A DNA stretch of 64,000 nt, from positions 1-64,000 of the forward strand of contig JAVJTE010000019.1 of NCBI GenBank assembly GCA_040219025.1, written 5' to 3'. Below are positions 25,557-33,709 of the stretch, one piece after another. The position numbers were made by a program, and so were the translations under genes. Position 1 is the first letter of the stretch, and the number at the start of each line of letters is the position of its first letter. The DNA comes from HT1-32 sp040219025 (lineage in GTDB: Bacteria; Pseudomonadota; Alphaproteobacteria; Rhodospirillales; HT1-32). A model generated the notes under the pieces. That model was given only the letters and a program-made list of their open reading frames with translations. It made no database searches and was not told where the DNA came from.

Positions 25557-27035
25557 ATGAGAGAGTTTTTGTTCCACATGCCCGACGATAACGGGCTCCC
25601 CCTGCAGACGCGTATCCGCCAGATGATCGTCACAGCCATTCTGGATGGCCAGCTGGCCCCCGGCGCAACCCTGCCATCCTGCCGAAAACTGGCCAAAACG
25701 GTTGGTGTTGCCCGCAATACAGTGGTTCTGGCTTATGAAGGCCTGGTCGATGAGGGCTTTCTGAACGCCCGCGAGCGGAGCGGTTTTTTCGTCAGCACGG
25801 ATGTTATCGACGGACGGCTGAAGGCCTTGCGCGGCGAAATGCCGGCACTGTCCGACGCCAGCCAGCAAAACCGGATCGATTGGTCCAGACGCCTGCGCAG
25901 CCCGGCCCGGGATGCGGTCATCGTGCGTAAACCGGCGGACTGGCAGAATTTCCCGTTTCCCTTCATCTCGGGCCAGCTCGATCCCGGCCTGTTTCCACTG
26001 GCAGAATGGCGGGAATGCTCGCGCCAGGCCATGGGGCGCGTTGCCGTGCGCGACTGGGCCAATGACGCCCGGATCGAGGATGACCCGGACCTGATCGAAC
26101 AGGTCAGAACACGCATTCTGCCGCGACGCGGTGTCCGGGCGTCAGAAAGCGAGGTGCTGATTACCGTTGGTGCCCAGCATGCGCTCTGGCTGATCGCCTC
26201 GTTGCTGGCCACGCCACGATCTCTGGTGGGTGTCGAAAACCCCGGTTATGTTGACGCCCGCAATGCCTTCGGGGCGGTCACCCGGCAACTGAAACCACTG
26301 GCCATTGATGAATCCGGTCTCATCATCGACGAACAGCTGGATGATTGCGATCTGGTCTTCACCACCCCCAGTCATCAGTCACCGACAACCGTGACCCTGC
26401 CGCTGGAGCGGCGGCGGGCATTACTGGCCAAAGCGCATGAGCAAGACTTCATCATCATCGAGGACGACTATGAAGCCGAAACCAATTTCGTCGGCGATCC
26501 GACACCGGCGCTGAAGTCACTCGATACGGAGGGCAGGGTGCTCTATGTCGGCAGCCTGTCAAAGACACTGGCACCGGGATTGCGGATCGGCTATCTCGTC
26601 GCACCGGCTGAAGTCATTGCCGAAGCCCGGCGGCTGCGCTGGCTGATGATGCGACATGCGCCAACCAACAATCAGCGCACGGCTGCTCTTTTTTTGATGC
26701 TCGGCCACCACGACAGCCTGATTCGCCGGTTGCACAAGATCTACAGCCAGCGCTGGAGCGCCATGCGCGACGCGCTGGAAAAGCACCTGCCGGACAGTCA
26801 CCGCGCCCCGACCTTCGGCGGCTCCAGTTTCTGGGTCGAGGGCCCTGACAGGCTCGATTCTGACCGGCTGGCAGCACAGGCTCTCGATCACGGAATTGTC
26901 TTCGAGCCGGGCTCCGTTCATTTCATGGGAGAAAACCCGCCAAGAAACTTCCTCAGGATCGGCTATTCATCGATATCGATGGAGCGGATCGAACCCGGCA
27001 TCGAACGGCTGGCCTCCCTGATACGTTCAGCCTGA
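25557..27035 (+). CDS. MocR/GabR-family transcriptional regulator (GntR HTH fused to aminotransferase-like domain)
   Basis: This 492-aa protein has a winged helix (ILDGQLAPGATLPSCRKLAK, then RNTVVLAYEGL; residues about 23-60) joined by a linker to a fold-type I aminotransferase-like domain, with IIEDDYEAETNF and the PLP lysine in VGSLSKTLAPGLRIGY. MocR regulators use PLP and an amino compound as effector and usually control the neighbouring divergent gene, here the omega-amino acid aminotransferase. The 136-bp gap between the two starts would hold the operator. Only weak GGGCC-containing repeats were noticed there. Confidence 0.92.
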   Translation: MREFLFHMPDDNGLPLQTRIRQMIVTAILDGQLAPGATLPSCRKLAKTVGVARNTVVLAYEGLVDEGFLNARERSGFFVSTDVIDGRLKALRGEMPALSDASQQNRIDWSRRLRSPARDAVIVRKPADWQNFPFPFISGQLDPGLFPLAEWRECSRQAMGRVAVRDWANDARIEDDPDLIEQVRTRILPRRGVRASESEVLITVGAQHALWLIASLLATPRSLVGVENPGYVDARNAFGAVTRQLKPLAIDESGLIIDEQLDDCDLVFTTPSHQSPTTVTLPLERRRALLAKAHEQDFIIIEDDYEAETNFVGDPTPALKSLDTEGRVLYVGSLSKTLAPGLRIGYLVAPAEVIAEARRLRWLMMRHAPTNNQRTAALFLMLGHHDSLIRRLHKIYSQRWSAMRDALEKHLPDSHRAPTFGGSSFWVEGPDRLDSDRLAAQALDHGIVFEPGSVHFMGENPPRNFLRIGYSSISMERIEPGIERLASLIRSA

Positions 27036-27077
27036 CAACCAGATCTTATGACATGAATTCTGGTTAGCGGAGGACGG

Positions 27078-27539
27078 TCAGCCCAGCGGCAGTACCGCAC
27101 TTGCCTTGACCTGGCGGAGTGCGAACGAACTTTCGATGGAGGCAACACCGGGGATGCGAGTCAGGGTTTCTTTCAGGAACCGTTCATAATCGGCAAGGTC
27201 ACGGGCGACGATACGCAGCAGGTAATCCCGCGGTCCGGTCATCAGATAGCATTCCAGCACCTCCGGACATTCCCGCAGGGTCGCTTCAAACCGGTCGAGC
27301 TGTTCCTCCACCTGATGTTCCAGCTTGACCGATACGAATACGGAAACCGGCAGACCGACAGCATTCTGGCTGACCTTCGCTGCATAGCCTTCAATCACAC
27401 CCGCCGATTCCAGTGCGCGCAGCCGCCGAAGGCAGGGACTGGGACTAAGACCAACCCGTTCAGACAATTCCTGATTACTCAGCCGGCCATCGCCCTGCAG
27501 GGCACGGATGATATTTTTATCAATGTTATCCAGCTTCAT
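27078..27539 (-). CDS. Lrp/AsnC-family transcriptional regulator
   Basis: The protein is 153 aa from the ATG at 27539 (MKLDNIDKNIIRALQGDGRL); upstream extension to 27653 is not homologous. The helix-turn-helix is LSNQELSERVGLSPSPCLRRL. The C-terminal RAM domain includes ECYLMTGPRDYLLRIVARDL and SFALRQVKASAVLPLG. It is divergent from the ketoacid-dehydrogenase E1-like gene, with a long inverted repeat in between. Pseudomonas putida MdeR, an Lrp-type activator of the methionine gamma-lyase/2-ketobutyrate dehydrogenase genes, is a known parallel. The parallel is by family and context only. Confidence 0.93.
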   Translation of the reverse strand: MKLDNIDKNIIRALQGDGRLSNQELSERVGLSPSPCLRRLRALESAGVIEGYAAKVSQNAVGLPVSVFVSVKLEHQVEEQLDRFEATLRECPEVLECYLMTGPRDYLLRIVARDLADYERFLKETLTRIPGVASIESSFALRQVKASAVLPLG

Positions 27540-27581
27540 TTGGCAGGTTCTTTCACTCAGGATCTGCAAACAGTCATAAAC

Positions 27582-27609
27582 TTGCGAAATCAATTCTGAT
27601 TTTGGCAAA
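27582..27609. promoter_or_regulatory. Inverted repeat, probable Lrp-type operator
   Basis: AAATCA-ATTC-TGATTT (27587-27602) has perfect 6-bp arms. Allowing one inserted base the arms extend to TTGC...GCAA. It lies in the 141-bp gap between the lrp-like gene and the divergent E1 gene. Lrp/AsnC proteins bind imperfect AT-rich palindromes of this size. Confidence 0.6.
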
Positions 27610-27680
27610 TACGCGAGGAAATGCCAGCCTGTTTCAGCTATGATCTGCCACAATCAGCCATTCAACCGGAGCTTTCTGCC

Positions 27681-30074
27681 ATGATCACCGCCGACGAGAT
27701 TGAAATTCTGCGCGAATTGCAGCGCAAGGTGCTCTGGCTTTCCTCCTGGACGATCCACAACGCCAACCATCTCCGCGAGAAACCGGACGGATTGAAGGTT
27801 GGCGGGCATCAGGCCAGTTGCGCCTCCATGGTCTCGCTGATGACGGCGCTCTATTTCTCGGTTCTGCGCCCGCAGGACCGGGTTGCGGTGAAGCCGCATG
27901 CCAGCCCGGTATTCCATTCGATCCAGTATCTTCTCGGCAACCAGACCCGCGAGAAGCTGGAGAATTTCCGCGGCTTCGGTGGCGCACAGTCCTATCCCAG
28001 CCGTACCAAGGACGTGGATGATGTGGACTTTTCCACCGGCTCGGTTGGTCTTGGCGTCGCCATCACCGCCTTTGCCTCCATGATTCAGGATTACGTCCGG
28101 GCGAAAGACTGGTCAAAATCCGTGCCGGAAGGCCGGATGGTGGCCCTGGTCGGTGATGCGGAACTGGATGAGGGCAATATCTACGAATGTCTGCTGGAAG
28201 GCTGGAAACACGGCCTGCGCAATACCTGGTGGGTCATCGATTATAACCGCCAGAGTCTTGATGGTGTCGTGCGTGAAGGCCTCTATGACCGGATTGAGAA
28301 AACTTTTGCCACCTTCGGCTGGGAGATCGTCACCCTGAAACATGGTGCCCTGCAACAGGCCGCCTTTGAAGAACCCGGCGGTGACGCCCTGCGGAACTGG
28401 ATCGATAAATGCCCGAACCAGCTCTATTCCGCGCTGACCTTTCAGGGTGGTGCCGCCTGGCGCAAGCGCCTGCTGGACGAGCTTGGCGATCAGGGCGATG
28501 TCACGGACCTTATCGAGCGGCGGAGCGACGCCGAACTGTCGGATCTGATGACCAATCTCGGCGGCCATTGCCTGCCCAGTATCCTCAATGCCTTCAACAG
28601 CATCGACCATGACCGGCCGGTCTGTTTCATCGCCTATACAGTGAAGGGCTGGGGCCTGCCGCTGGCCGGCCACAAGGACAACCATGCCGGACTGATGAAC
28701 CCCGCACAGATGGGCGAATTCCAGACCAGCATGAATGTCCGCAGCGGACGGGAATGGGACTGGTTTGAAGGACTGAACCGCCCAGAAAGCGAACTGAAAT
28801 CCTACTTGTCGGCTGTGCCATTCAACGCGAAAGGCCGCCGCCGCCATAGTGCGGCAGCCGTCCCGGTCGAGAATTTTCCAGTCATCAGCAGTTCTGACAT
28901 GTCGACCCAGGAAGGGTTCGGCAAGGTCATGCTGGAACTGGCAAAGTCCGACAGCGCACTGGCTGAGCGTATCGTCACCACATCACCGGATGTCACCGTC
29001 TCGACCAACCTCGGCGGCTGGGTCAACCGGCGGTCGCTGTTTGCCCGCGACGAAATGGCTGACATCTTCCGCGATGAAAAGGTCGCCAGTGCCCAGAAAT
29101 GGATTTTCGATCCGAAAGGGCAGCATCTGGAACTTGGCATTGCCGAAATGAACCTGTTCCTGCTGCTGGGTGCAGCCGGCCTGTCGCATTCACTGTTCGG
29201 CGAACGCCTGCTGCCGGTCGGAACCCTGTATGATCCGTTTATCCAGCGTGGTCTCGATGCCCTGAACTATGCCTGCTATCAGGATGCCCGCTTCATGGTT
29301 GTCGCCACCCCGTCAGGTGTGACACTGGCCCCGGAAGGCGGCGCACATCAGTCCATCAGCACCCCGCTGATCGGTATGGCCCAGGATGGTCTGGCCTCGT
29401 TTGAGCCGGCCTTCGTCGATGAACTGGGCGTCATCATGGGCTGGGGGTTTGAATATATGCAGCGTGACGGCGCAGGGGACCCGGGTGAGCAGAGCTGGCT
29501 CCGCGACGAGACCGGTGGCAGTGTCTATCTCCGGCTTTCCACCCGGACACTAGAGCAGCCGAAGCGCGACATGACACCGGAACTGCGCGAAGACATCATC
29601 AACGGGGCCTACTGGCTGCGTCGCCCCGGCCCGAATGCCGAGGCCATCGTCGCCTTCTCCGGCGTGGTCGCACCGGAAGCGATTGAAGCCGTCGGCATGG
29701 CCGGGGAAGACCGGCGGGATATCGGCCTGCTGGCCATTACCTCCGCCGACCGTCTGAACGCCGGCTGGACCGCGGCAGAGCGCGCCCGGCAACGGGGCGA
29801 GACACATGCCATGAGCCATATCGAACAGCTGCTGGCGCCCTTGTCCCGCGACTGCGCAATCGTCTCCGTTCTCGACGGCCATCCGGCAACCCTGGCCTGG
29901 CTGGGCTCTGTCTATGGCCACCGCATGAAGTCGCTGGGGGTTGAACATTTCGGACAGACCGGAACCATCCATGATGTCTTCCATCATCATGGCATCGACC
30001 GTGACTCGATCCTGACGGCACTGGACTCCATTGCCGGACGCCGCCCGATTCGCCATCTGCGCGCTCTTGCGTAA
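27681..30074 (+). CDS. Thiamine-diphosphate-dependent 2-oxoacid dehydrogenase E1, AceE/MdeB-like
   Basis: The protein is 797 aa from the ATG at 27681, with GGAG nine bases upstream; an earlier ATG at 27621 is in frame but poorly placed. It follows the homodimeric E1 layout. The N-terminal ThDP site is VALVGDAELDEGNIYE to WWVIDYNRQSLDG. A middle transketolase-like domain has LELGIAEMNLFLLLGAAGLS with its glutamate, and there is a C-terminal domain. It is about 90 residues shorter than E. coli AceE. No E2 or E3 gene follows, so a shared complex or a different acceptor would be needed. The closest context match is mdeB (2-ketobutyrate E1) with a divergent Lrp regulator. Confidence 0.85.
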   Translation: MITADEIEILRELQRKVLWLSSWTIHNANHLREKPDGLKVGGHQASCASMVSLMTALYFSVLRPQDRVAVKPHASPVFHSIQYLLGNQTREKLENFRGFGGAQSYPSRTKDVDDVDFSTGSVGLGVAITAFASMIQDYVRAKDWSKSVPEGRMVALVGDAELDEGNIYECLLEGWKHGLRNTWWVIDYNRQSLDGVVREGLYDRIEKTFATFGWEIVTLKHGALQQAAFEEPGGDALRNWIDKCPNQLYSALTFQGGAAWRKRLLDELGDQGDVTDLIERRSDAELSDLMTNLGGHCLPSILNAFNSIDHDRPVCFIAYTVKGWGLPLAGHKDNHAGLMNPAQMGEFQTSMNVRSGREWDWFEGLNRPESELKSYLSAVPFNAKGRRRHSAAAVPVENFPVISSSDMSTQEGFGKVMLELAKSDSALAERIVTTSPDVTVSTNLGGWVNRRSLFARDEMADIFRDEKVASAQKWIFDPKGQHLELGIAEMNLFLLLGAAGLSHSLFGERLLPVGTLYDPFIQRGLDALNYACYQDARFMVVATPSGVTLAPEGGAHQSISTPLIGMAQDGLASFEPAFVDELGVIMGWGFEYMQRDGAGDPGEQSWLRDETGGSVYLRLSTRTLEQPKRDMTPELREDIINGAYWLRRPGPNAEAIVAFSGVVAPEAIEAVGMAGEDRRDIGLLAITSADRLNAGWTAAERARQRGETHAMSHIEQLLAPLSRDCAIVSVLDGHPATLAWLGSVYGHRMKSLGVEHFGQTGTIHDVFHHHGIDRDSILTALDSIAGRRPIRHLRALA

Positions 30075-30177
30075 GCAGAAAAGGACAGTTCAGAAGTCTC
30101 GATTGCCTGACTATCCCGGGACGTCCGCAAGGTCGACGACCCGGGACGGCGGGGTATGGGCGTCAGGGATATATCTG

Positions 30178-31095
30178 TCAGGCAACCAGTGCCGCGATGG
30201 CCGCTGCCGTCAGGCGGGCTTCCGGCGGGTCAGCACGGGAGGTCAGGACAATGGGAATTTTTGCCCCCATCACGATGCCGGCCGCACAGGCACTGCGGAA
30301 ATAGACCATCATCTTGAACAGGCCATTACCCATCTCGATGTTCGGCACGACAAGGATATCCGCATGTCCGGCAACCGGACTGTCGATACCTTTCAGCCGT
30401 GCCGCCTCCGGGCTGATCGCATTGTCAAAGGCCAGCGGCCCATAAATATCGGCATATGCAATGCCCGTGGCGGGATCGTTTGCTGCGGCAGACAGTTCCG
30501 CCATAAGTTCGCTTGATGGCATCGAGGCAATCGGCGTTTCAGTACCGGACAGCAGCGCCGCCTTCGGACGGGGATTGCCAAGCTTATGGGCCAGTTCCAC
30601 AGCATTGCGGGTGATATCCATCAGACCGGCAAGGTTTGGTGCAACATTGACGGCGGCGTCCGTGATCATCAGCTCCCTGTCGCTGCCCGGTACGGTCATA
30701 TGAAAGATATGGCTGACCCGTCGTTCGGTCCGCAGGCCAGCACTGCGGGTCAGGACGGCGCGCATCAGATGATCCGTATGGATCTGCCCCTTCATCAAAG
30801 CCCGGACATGCCCGTCAGCCGCCATCGCGGCCCCCTTGACGGCTTTCGTCGCCTCATCCGGTTCGTCGACAATCTCCACAGCGGAAATATCCCAGCCAAT
30901 AGCTGCCGCAATGTCCCTGATCCGGTCAGCCCGGCCAACAAGCACCGGCTCAATCAACCCGGCATCTGTCGCCGACCGGGCACTTTCCATCGGCAGACGG
31001 TCATCCGCCCCGACAACAGCCATGCGGACCGGCGCAAGGTTCCTGGCCAGCCCCAGTATGCGGGCCGGCGCTTCAAAGGGCAGGGTAGAGAGCAT
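30178..31095 (-). CDS. Phosphate acetyl/butyryltransferase family protein
   Basis: This 305-aa protein matches the Pta/Ptb fold: RALMKGQIHTDHLMRAVL, ITDAAVNVAPNLAGLMDI, ADILVVPNIEMGNGLFKMM and GIVMGAKIPIVLTSRAD. It transfers acyl groups between CoA and phosphate. It has no acetate or butyrate kinase neighbour in the window, unlike most ptb and pta loci. Its start overlaps the stop of the preceding lipoprotein gene by one base. It may therefore be co-translated with that gene, or simply be packed closely. The acyl specificity cannot be told. Confidence 0.88.
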   Translation of the reverse strand: MLSTLPFEAPARILGLARNLAPVRMAVVGADDRLPMESARSATDAGLIEPVLVGRADRIRDIAAAIGWDISAVEIVDEPDEATKAVKGAAMAADGHVRALMKGQIHTDHLMRAVLTRSAGLRTERRVSHIFHMTVPGSDRELMITDAAVNVAPNLAGLMDITRNAVELAHKLGNPRPKAALLSGTETPIASMPSSELMAELSAAANDPATGIAYADIYGPLAFDNAISPEAARLKGIDSPVAGHADILVVPNIEMGNGLFKMMVYFRSACAAGIVMGAKIPIVLTSRADPPEARLTAAAIAALVA

Positions 31096-31706
31096 TACTT
31101 CGTTACCTTGATCACAAGTTTCGGCGCCGGGCCGTAGATGTTTTCGATGAACCAGATATAGGTCCGCTGAAAGCCTTCCTCGACCACCCGGTCCGCATTC
31201 TGCTGGATCACCTTCGCATCCGTCCGTACCCGAAGCTGCCCCTGCATCGACAGGCCCATCTTGGCGAGCTGCTGCTTCTGATCTTTACGAAGATAGGCCC
31301 CCCGGACGGTAATTTCCTCAACCTCGGAATTATATTCAATGGTCATGATCTTGGCGTTACGCCGGATGAAGAAGACCGAGCGCACCAGCCCGAGATGACC
31401 CTGCCGCTCATATTTGGCCGAATAGCGGGAGCGACCGAGATGCTTCACCTCGGTCAGACCGGAATTTTCCAGATCTGTCCAGACATCCTGAATTCGGGTT
31501 TCACGTTCCTCGCTGTCCTGCAGGGTGCCTTCCGCAAGAGCCCGGTGCAGCGGCAGGCTGATCAGTTCACCTTCAAAGGCCAGCCCGAAAGCACCTTTCT
31601 TGTCGATGACAATTTCAGCATCAAATTTCTGCGGCAGAAAACAGCCGGAAAGGGCCATCACCGCCAGCAGGGCAGCGGACAGCAAAAGCAGGCGACATTT
31701 CATCAT
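31095..31706 (-). CDS. Putative lipoprotein of unknown function
   Basis: This 203-aa protein has a lipoprotein signal (MMKCRLLLLSAALLAVMALS then GC; Cys22 would be lipidated). The mature part is mixed alpha/beta with no motif I recognise: FDAEIVIDKKGAFGLAFEGEL, then a stretch on RFxxRRNAKIMTIEYNSE, and a C-terminal TYIWFIENIYGPAPKLVI. It starts where mazG ends and ends where the phosphotransacylase-like gene begins, so the three look like one transcript. It is likely anchored in the outer or inner membrane facing the periplasm. Confidence 0.75.
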   Translation of the reverse strand: MMKCRLLLLSAALLAVMALSGCFLPQKFDAEIVIDKKGAFGLAFEGELISLPLHRALAEGTLQDSEERETRIQDVWTDLENSGLTEVKHLGRSRYSAKYERQGHLGLVRSVFFIRRNAKIMTIEYNSEVEEITVRGAYLRKDQKQQLAKMGLSMQGQLRVRTDAKVIQQNADRVVEEGFQRTYIWFIENIYGPAPKLVIKVTK

Positions 31707-32557
31707 CAGGTTCCCGTCCGCTTCGCAAGCATGGTGTCAGAGGCGGCGACAGCGCGTTCCTCGGTCTTTGCCACGCGCCAGAGTTCATCCATCTCGGCAA
31801 GGGAGGCCTCTTCACAGGACCGGTTCTGATCGCGCAGCAACTGCTCAACCCGGCGGAAGCGCCGCTCAAACTTGGCATTTGCCCGACGGGCGGCCTGTTC
31901 CGGGTCAACATCCAGCTTGCGGGCGAGATTCGCCATGACAAACAGCATATCGCCCAGTTCATCCTCAAGCCGGTCATGGACAGGCTGATCAACGTCGATT
32001 TCCGCCTGCAACTCCGCCGTTTCCTCATCAAGCTGGTCAAAGACCTGGCTGACATGCGGCCAGTCAAAGCCAACCCGGGCCGCCCGTTTCGTCAGCTTCT
32101 GGGCACGCAACAGGCCGGGCAGGGTGCGCGCAACACCATCCAGCGCGCTCTCCGGCTCGTCACTGTCCTCTGCCTTCTCCCGACGTTCTGCGGCTTTCTG
32201 CTCTTCCCAGTTCCGCGTCTGGGCCTCTGCATCATCAACTTGCTGGTCGCCAAAGACATGAGGGTGGCGGCGGACCATCTTGTCGGCAATACCGGCGGCC
32301 ACATCGTCGAAATCGAACAGCCCGGCTTCTTCGGCAATGCGGGTGTGATAGACGACCTGCAGCAGCAGATCGCCAAGTTCATCGCGCAGGGAAGCCATAT
32401 CCTTCTGTTCAATCGCATCCGCCACTTCATAGGCTTCTTCGATCGTGTAGGGGGCAATGGTCTCGAATGTCTGCTCGATATCCCACGGACAACCTGTTTC
32501 CGGGTCACGCAGGCGTATCATGATGTCGAGCAGACGACGCGTCTGGGGCAGGGACAT
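31706..32557 (-). CDS. mazG: Nucleoside triphosphate pyrophosphohydrolase MazG
   Basis: This 283-aa protein has two tandem MazG units. The first has PWDIEQTFETIAPYTIEEAYE and DELGDLLLQVVYH. The second has DWPHVSQVFDQLDEETAELQ and EDELGDMLFVMANLAR. The EExxE and ExxD acidic motifs bind magnesium in a house-cleaning enzyme that hydrolyses NTPs to NMP and pyrophosphate. The start ATG has GGAGG six bases upstream. It is the first gene of a three-gene unit with the lipoprotein and phosphotransacylase-like genes. Confidence 0.94.
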   Translation of the reverse strand: MSLPQTRRLLDIMIRLRDPETGCPWDIEQTFETIAPYTIEEAYEVADAIEQKDMASLRDELGDLLLQVVYHTRIAEEAGLFDFDDVAAGIADKMVRRHPHVFGDQQVDDAEAQTRNWEEQKAAERREKAEDSDEPESALDGVARTLPGLLRAQKLTKRAARVGFDWPHVSQVFDQLDEETAELQAEIDVDQPVHDRLEDELGDMLFVMANLARKLDVDPEQAARRANAKFERRFRRVEQLLRDQNRSCEEASLAEMDELWRVAKTEERAVAASDTMLAKRTGT

Positions 32558-32690
32558 GGAACCTCCGGTGAGTCGGGATGAGAATAACCGGCTTGTCCGC
32601 TCCCTGCCAGAGCCGGGTTGCCGCTGAAAGGCCAGCCGGACGCACCATCTTGTCTATCAATCACACCGGATCTTCTGATACATTAGGCGA

Positions 32691-33599
32691 ATGAACCTTT
32701 CAGATCTGAAATATCTCGTTGCCGTCGCCGAACATCGCCATTTCGGCCATGCGGCAGATGCCTGCAACATCAGCCAGCCGACACTCTCAACCCAACTGAA
32801 AAAGCTGGAGGCGGAACTGGGCGTTGCCCTGCTAGAGCGCACAAACCGGTCGGTTTCGGTCACCGATGCCGGTGAGCAGGTGCTGCGACATGCCCGCAAT
32901 ATCCTTGCCGAGGCAGACATGATCCGGCAGGTCGGGTCAGATGAATCACGTCCGATGTCCGGCCATCTCAGAATTGGCTGCATCCCGACACTCGCCCCCT
33001 ACATGCTGCCCTGGCTGCTGCCGGCCCTTGTTGCCGATTATCCGGATCTCGTTCCGGTTCTGATTGAGGATATGACCGTGCATCTGACGGAAAGCCTGAT
33101 AAATCACGAACTTGATGTCGGTTTCATGGCGTTGCCGCTGGACGGTGATGAACTGGCGACAGAACCGTTGTTTGATGAATCCTTTCTTGTTGCCTGCCAT
33201 CCCGATCACCCGTTTGCCGCGACCGAGGCAGTGCTCCGTCAGCAACTGGCGGAGGAGGAGGTGCTGTATCTTGACGACGGACACTGCATGCGGGACCAGA
33301 CAATGGAAATCTGTGGTCGTCCGTCCTCCGGCGGGCTGGGTGGCGACTTCCGGGCGGCCAGCCTGGAAACGCTGCGCCAGCTCGTCAAAGCCGGTTTCGG
33401 TGTAACCCTGCTGCCGGCGATGGCAGTCTCCGGCAGTAACCATGATGGCCGGATTGTCATCCGGCCCTTTGCCGGCCCGGCCTTTCGCCGGATTGGCGCG
33501 GTCTGGCGGAAAAGCTTTCCCCGACCGGAAGATATCCGCCTGCTGTGCCAGACGGTCCGCCGGGCGGCACCGGGAATTGTCAGTCTGGTTGGTGATTGA
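32691..33599 (+). CDS. oxyR: Hydrogen-peroxide sensing LysR-type regulator OxyR
   Basis: This 302-aa protein has a LysR helix-turn-helix (FGHAADACNISQPTLSTQL; residues 18-36). It has two cysteines at exactly 199 and 208 (GHCMRDQTMEIC), the same positions as the redox pair of E. coli OxyR. SLETLRQLVKAGFGVTLLPA is also conserved. Oxidation to the disulfide would activate it. It lies 110 bp upstream of katA in the same direction, the catalase it most likely induces. Confidence 0.95.
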   Translation: MNLSDLKYLVAVAEHRHFGHAADACNISQPTLSTQLKKLEAELGVALLERTNRSVSVTDAGEQVLRHARNILAEADMIRQVGSDESRPMSGHLRIGCIPTLAPYMLPWLLPALVADYPDLVPVLIEDMTVHLTESLINHELDVGFMALPLDGDELATEPLFDESFLVACHPDHPFAATEAVLRQQLAEEEVLYLDDGHCMRDQTMEICGRPSSGGLGGDFRAASLETLRQLVKAGFGVTLLPAMAVSGSNHDGRIVIRPFAGPAFRRIGAVWRKSFPRPEDIRLLCQTVRRAAPGIVSLVGD

Positions 33600-33709
33600 A
33601 TTCGCCTATCATCATCATTCAGACAGTCGAATTCCTAAACAAAACCGGCTCCGATACGTTCACTCCAAGCAGGCCAGTCAGCCTGCACCCAAAATTACGG
33701 AGAGACGTT

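Noticed and set aside
24104..25717. Aminotransferase starting at 25717
   Set aside because: This would overlap the divergent MocR gene; the ATG at 25420 has a good ribosome site and matches the family start.
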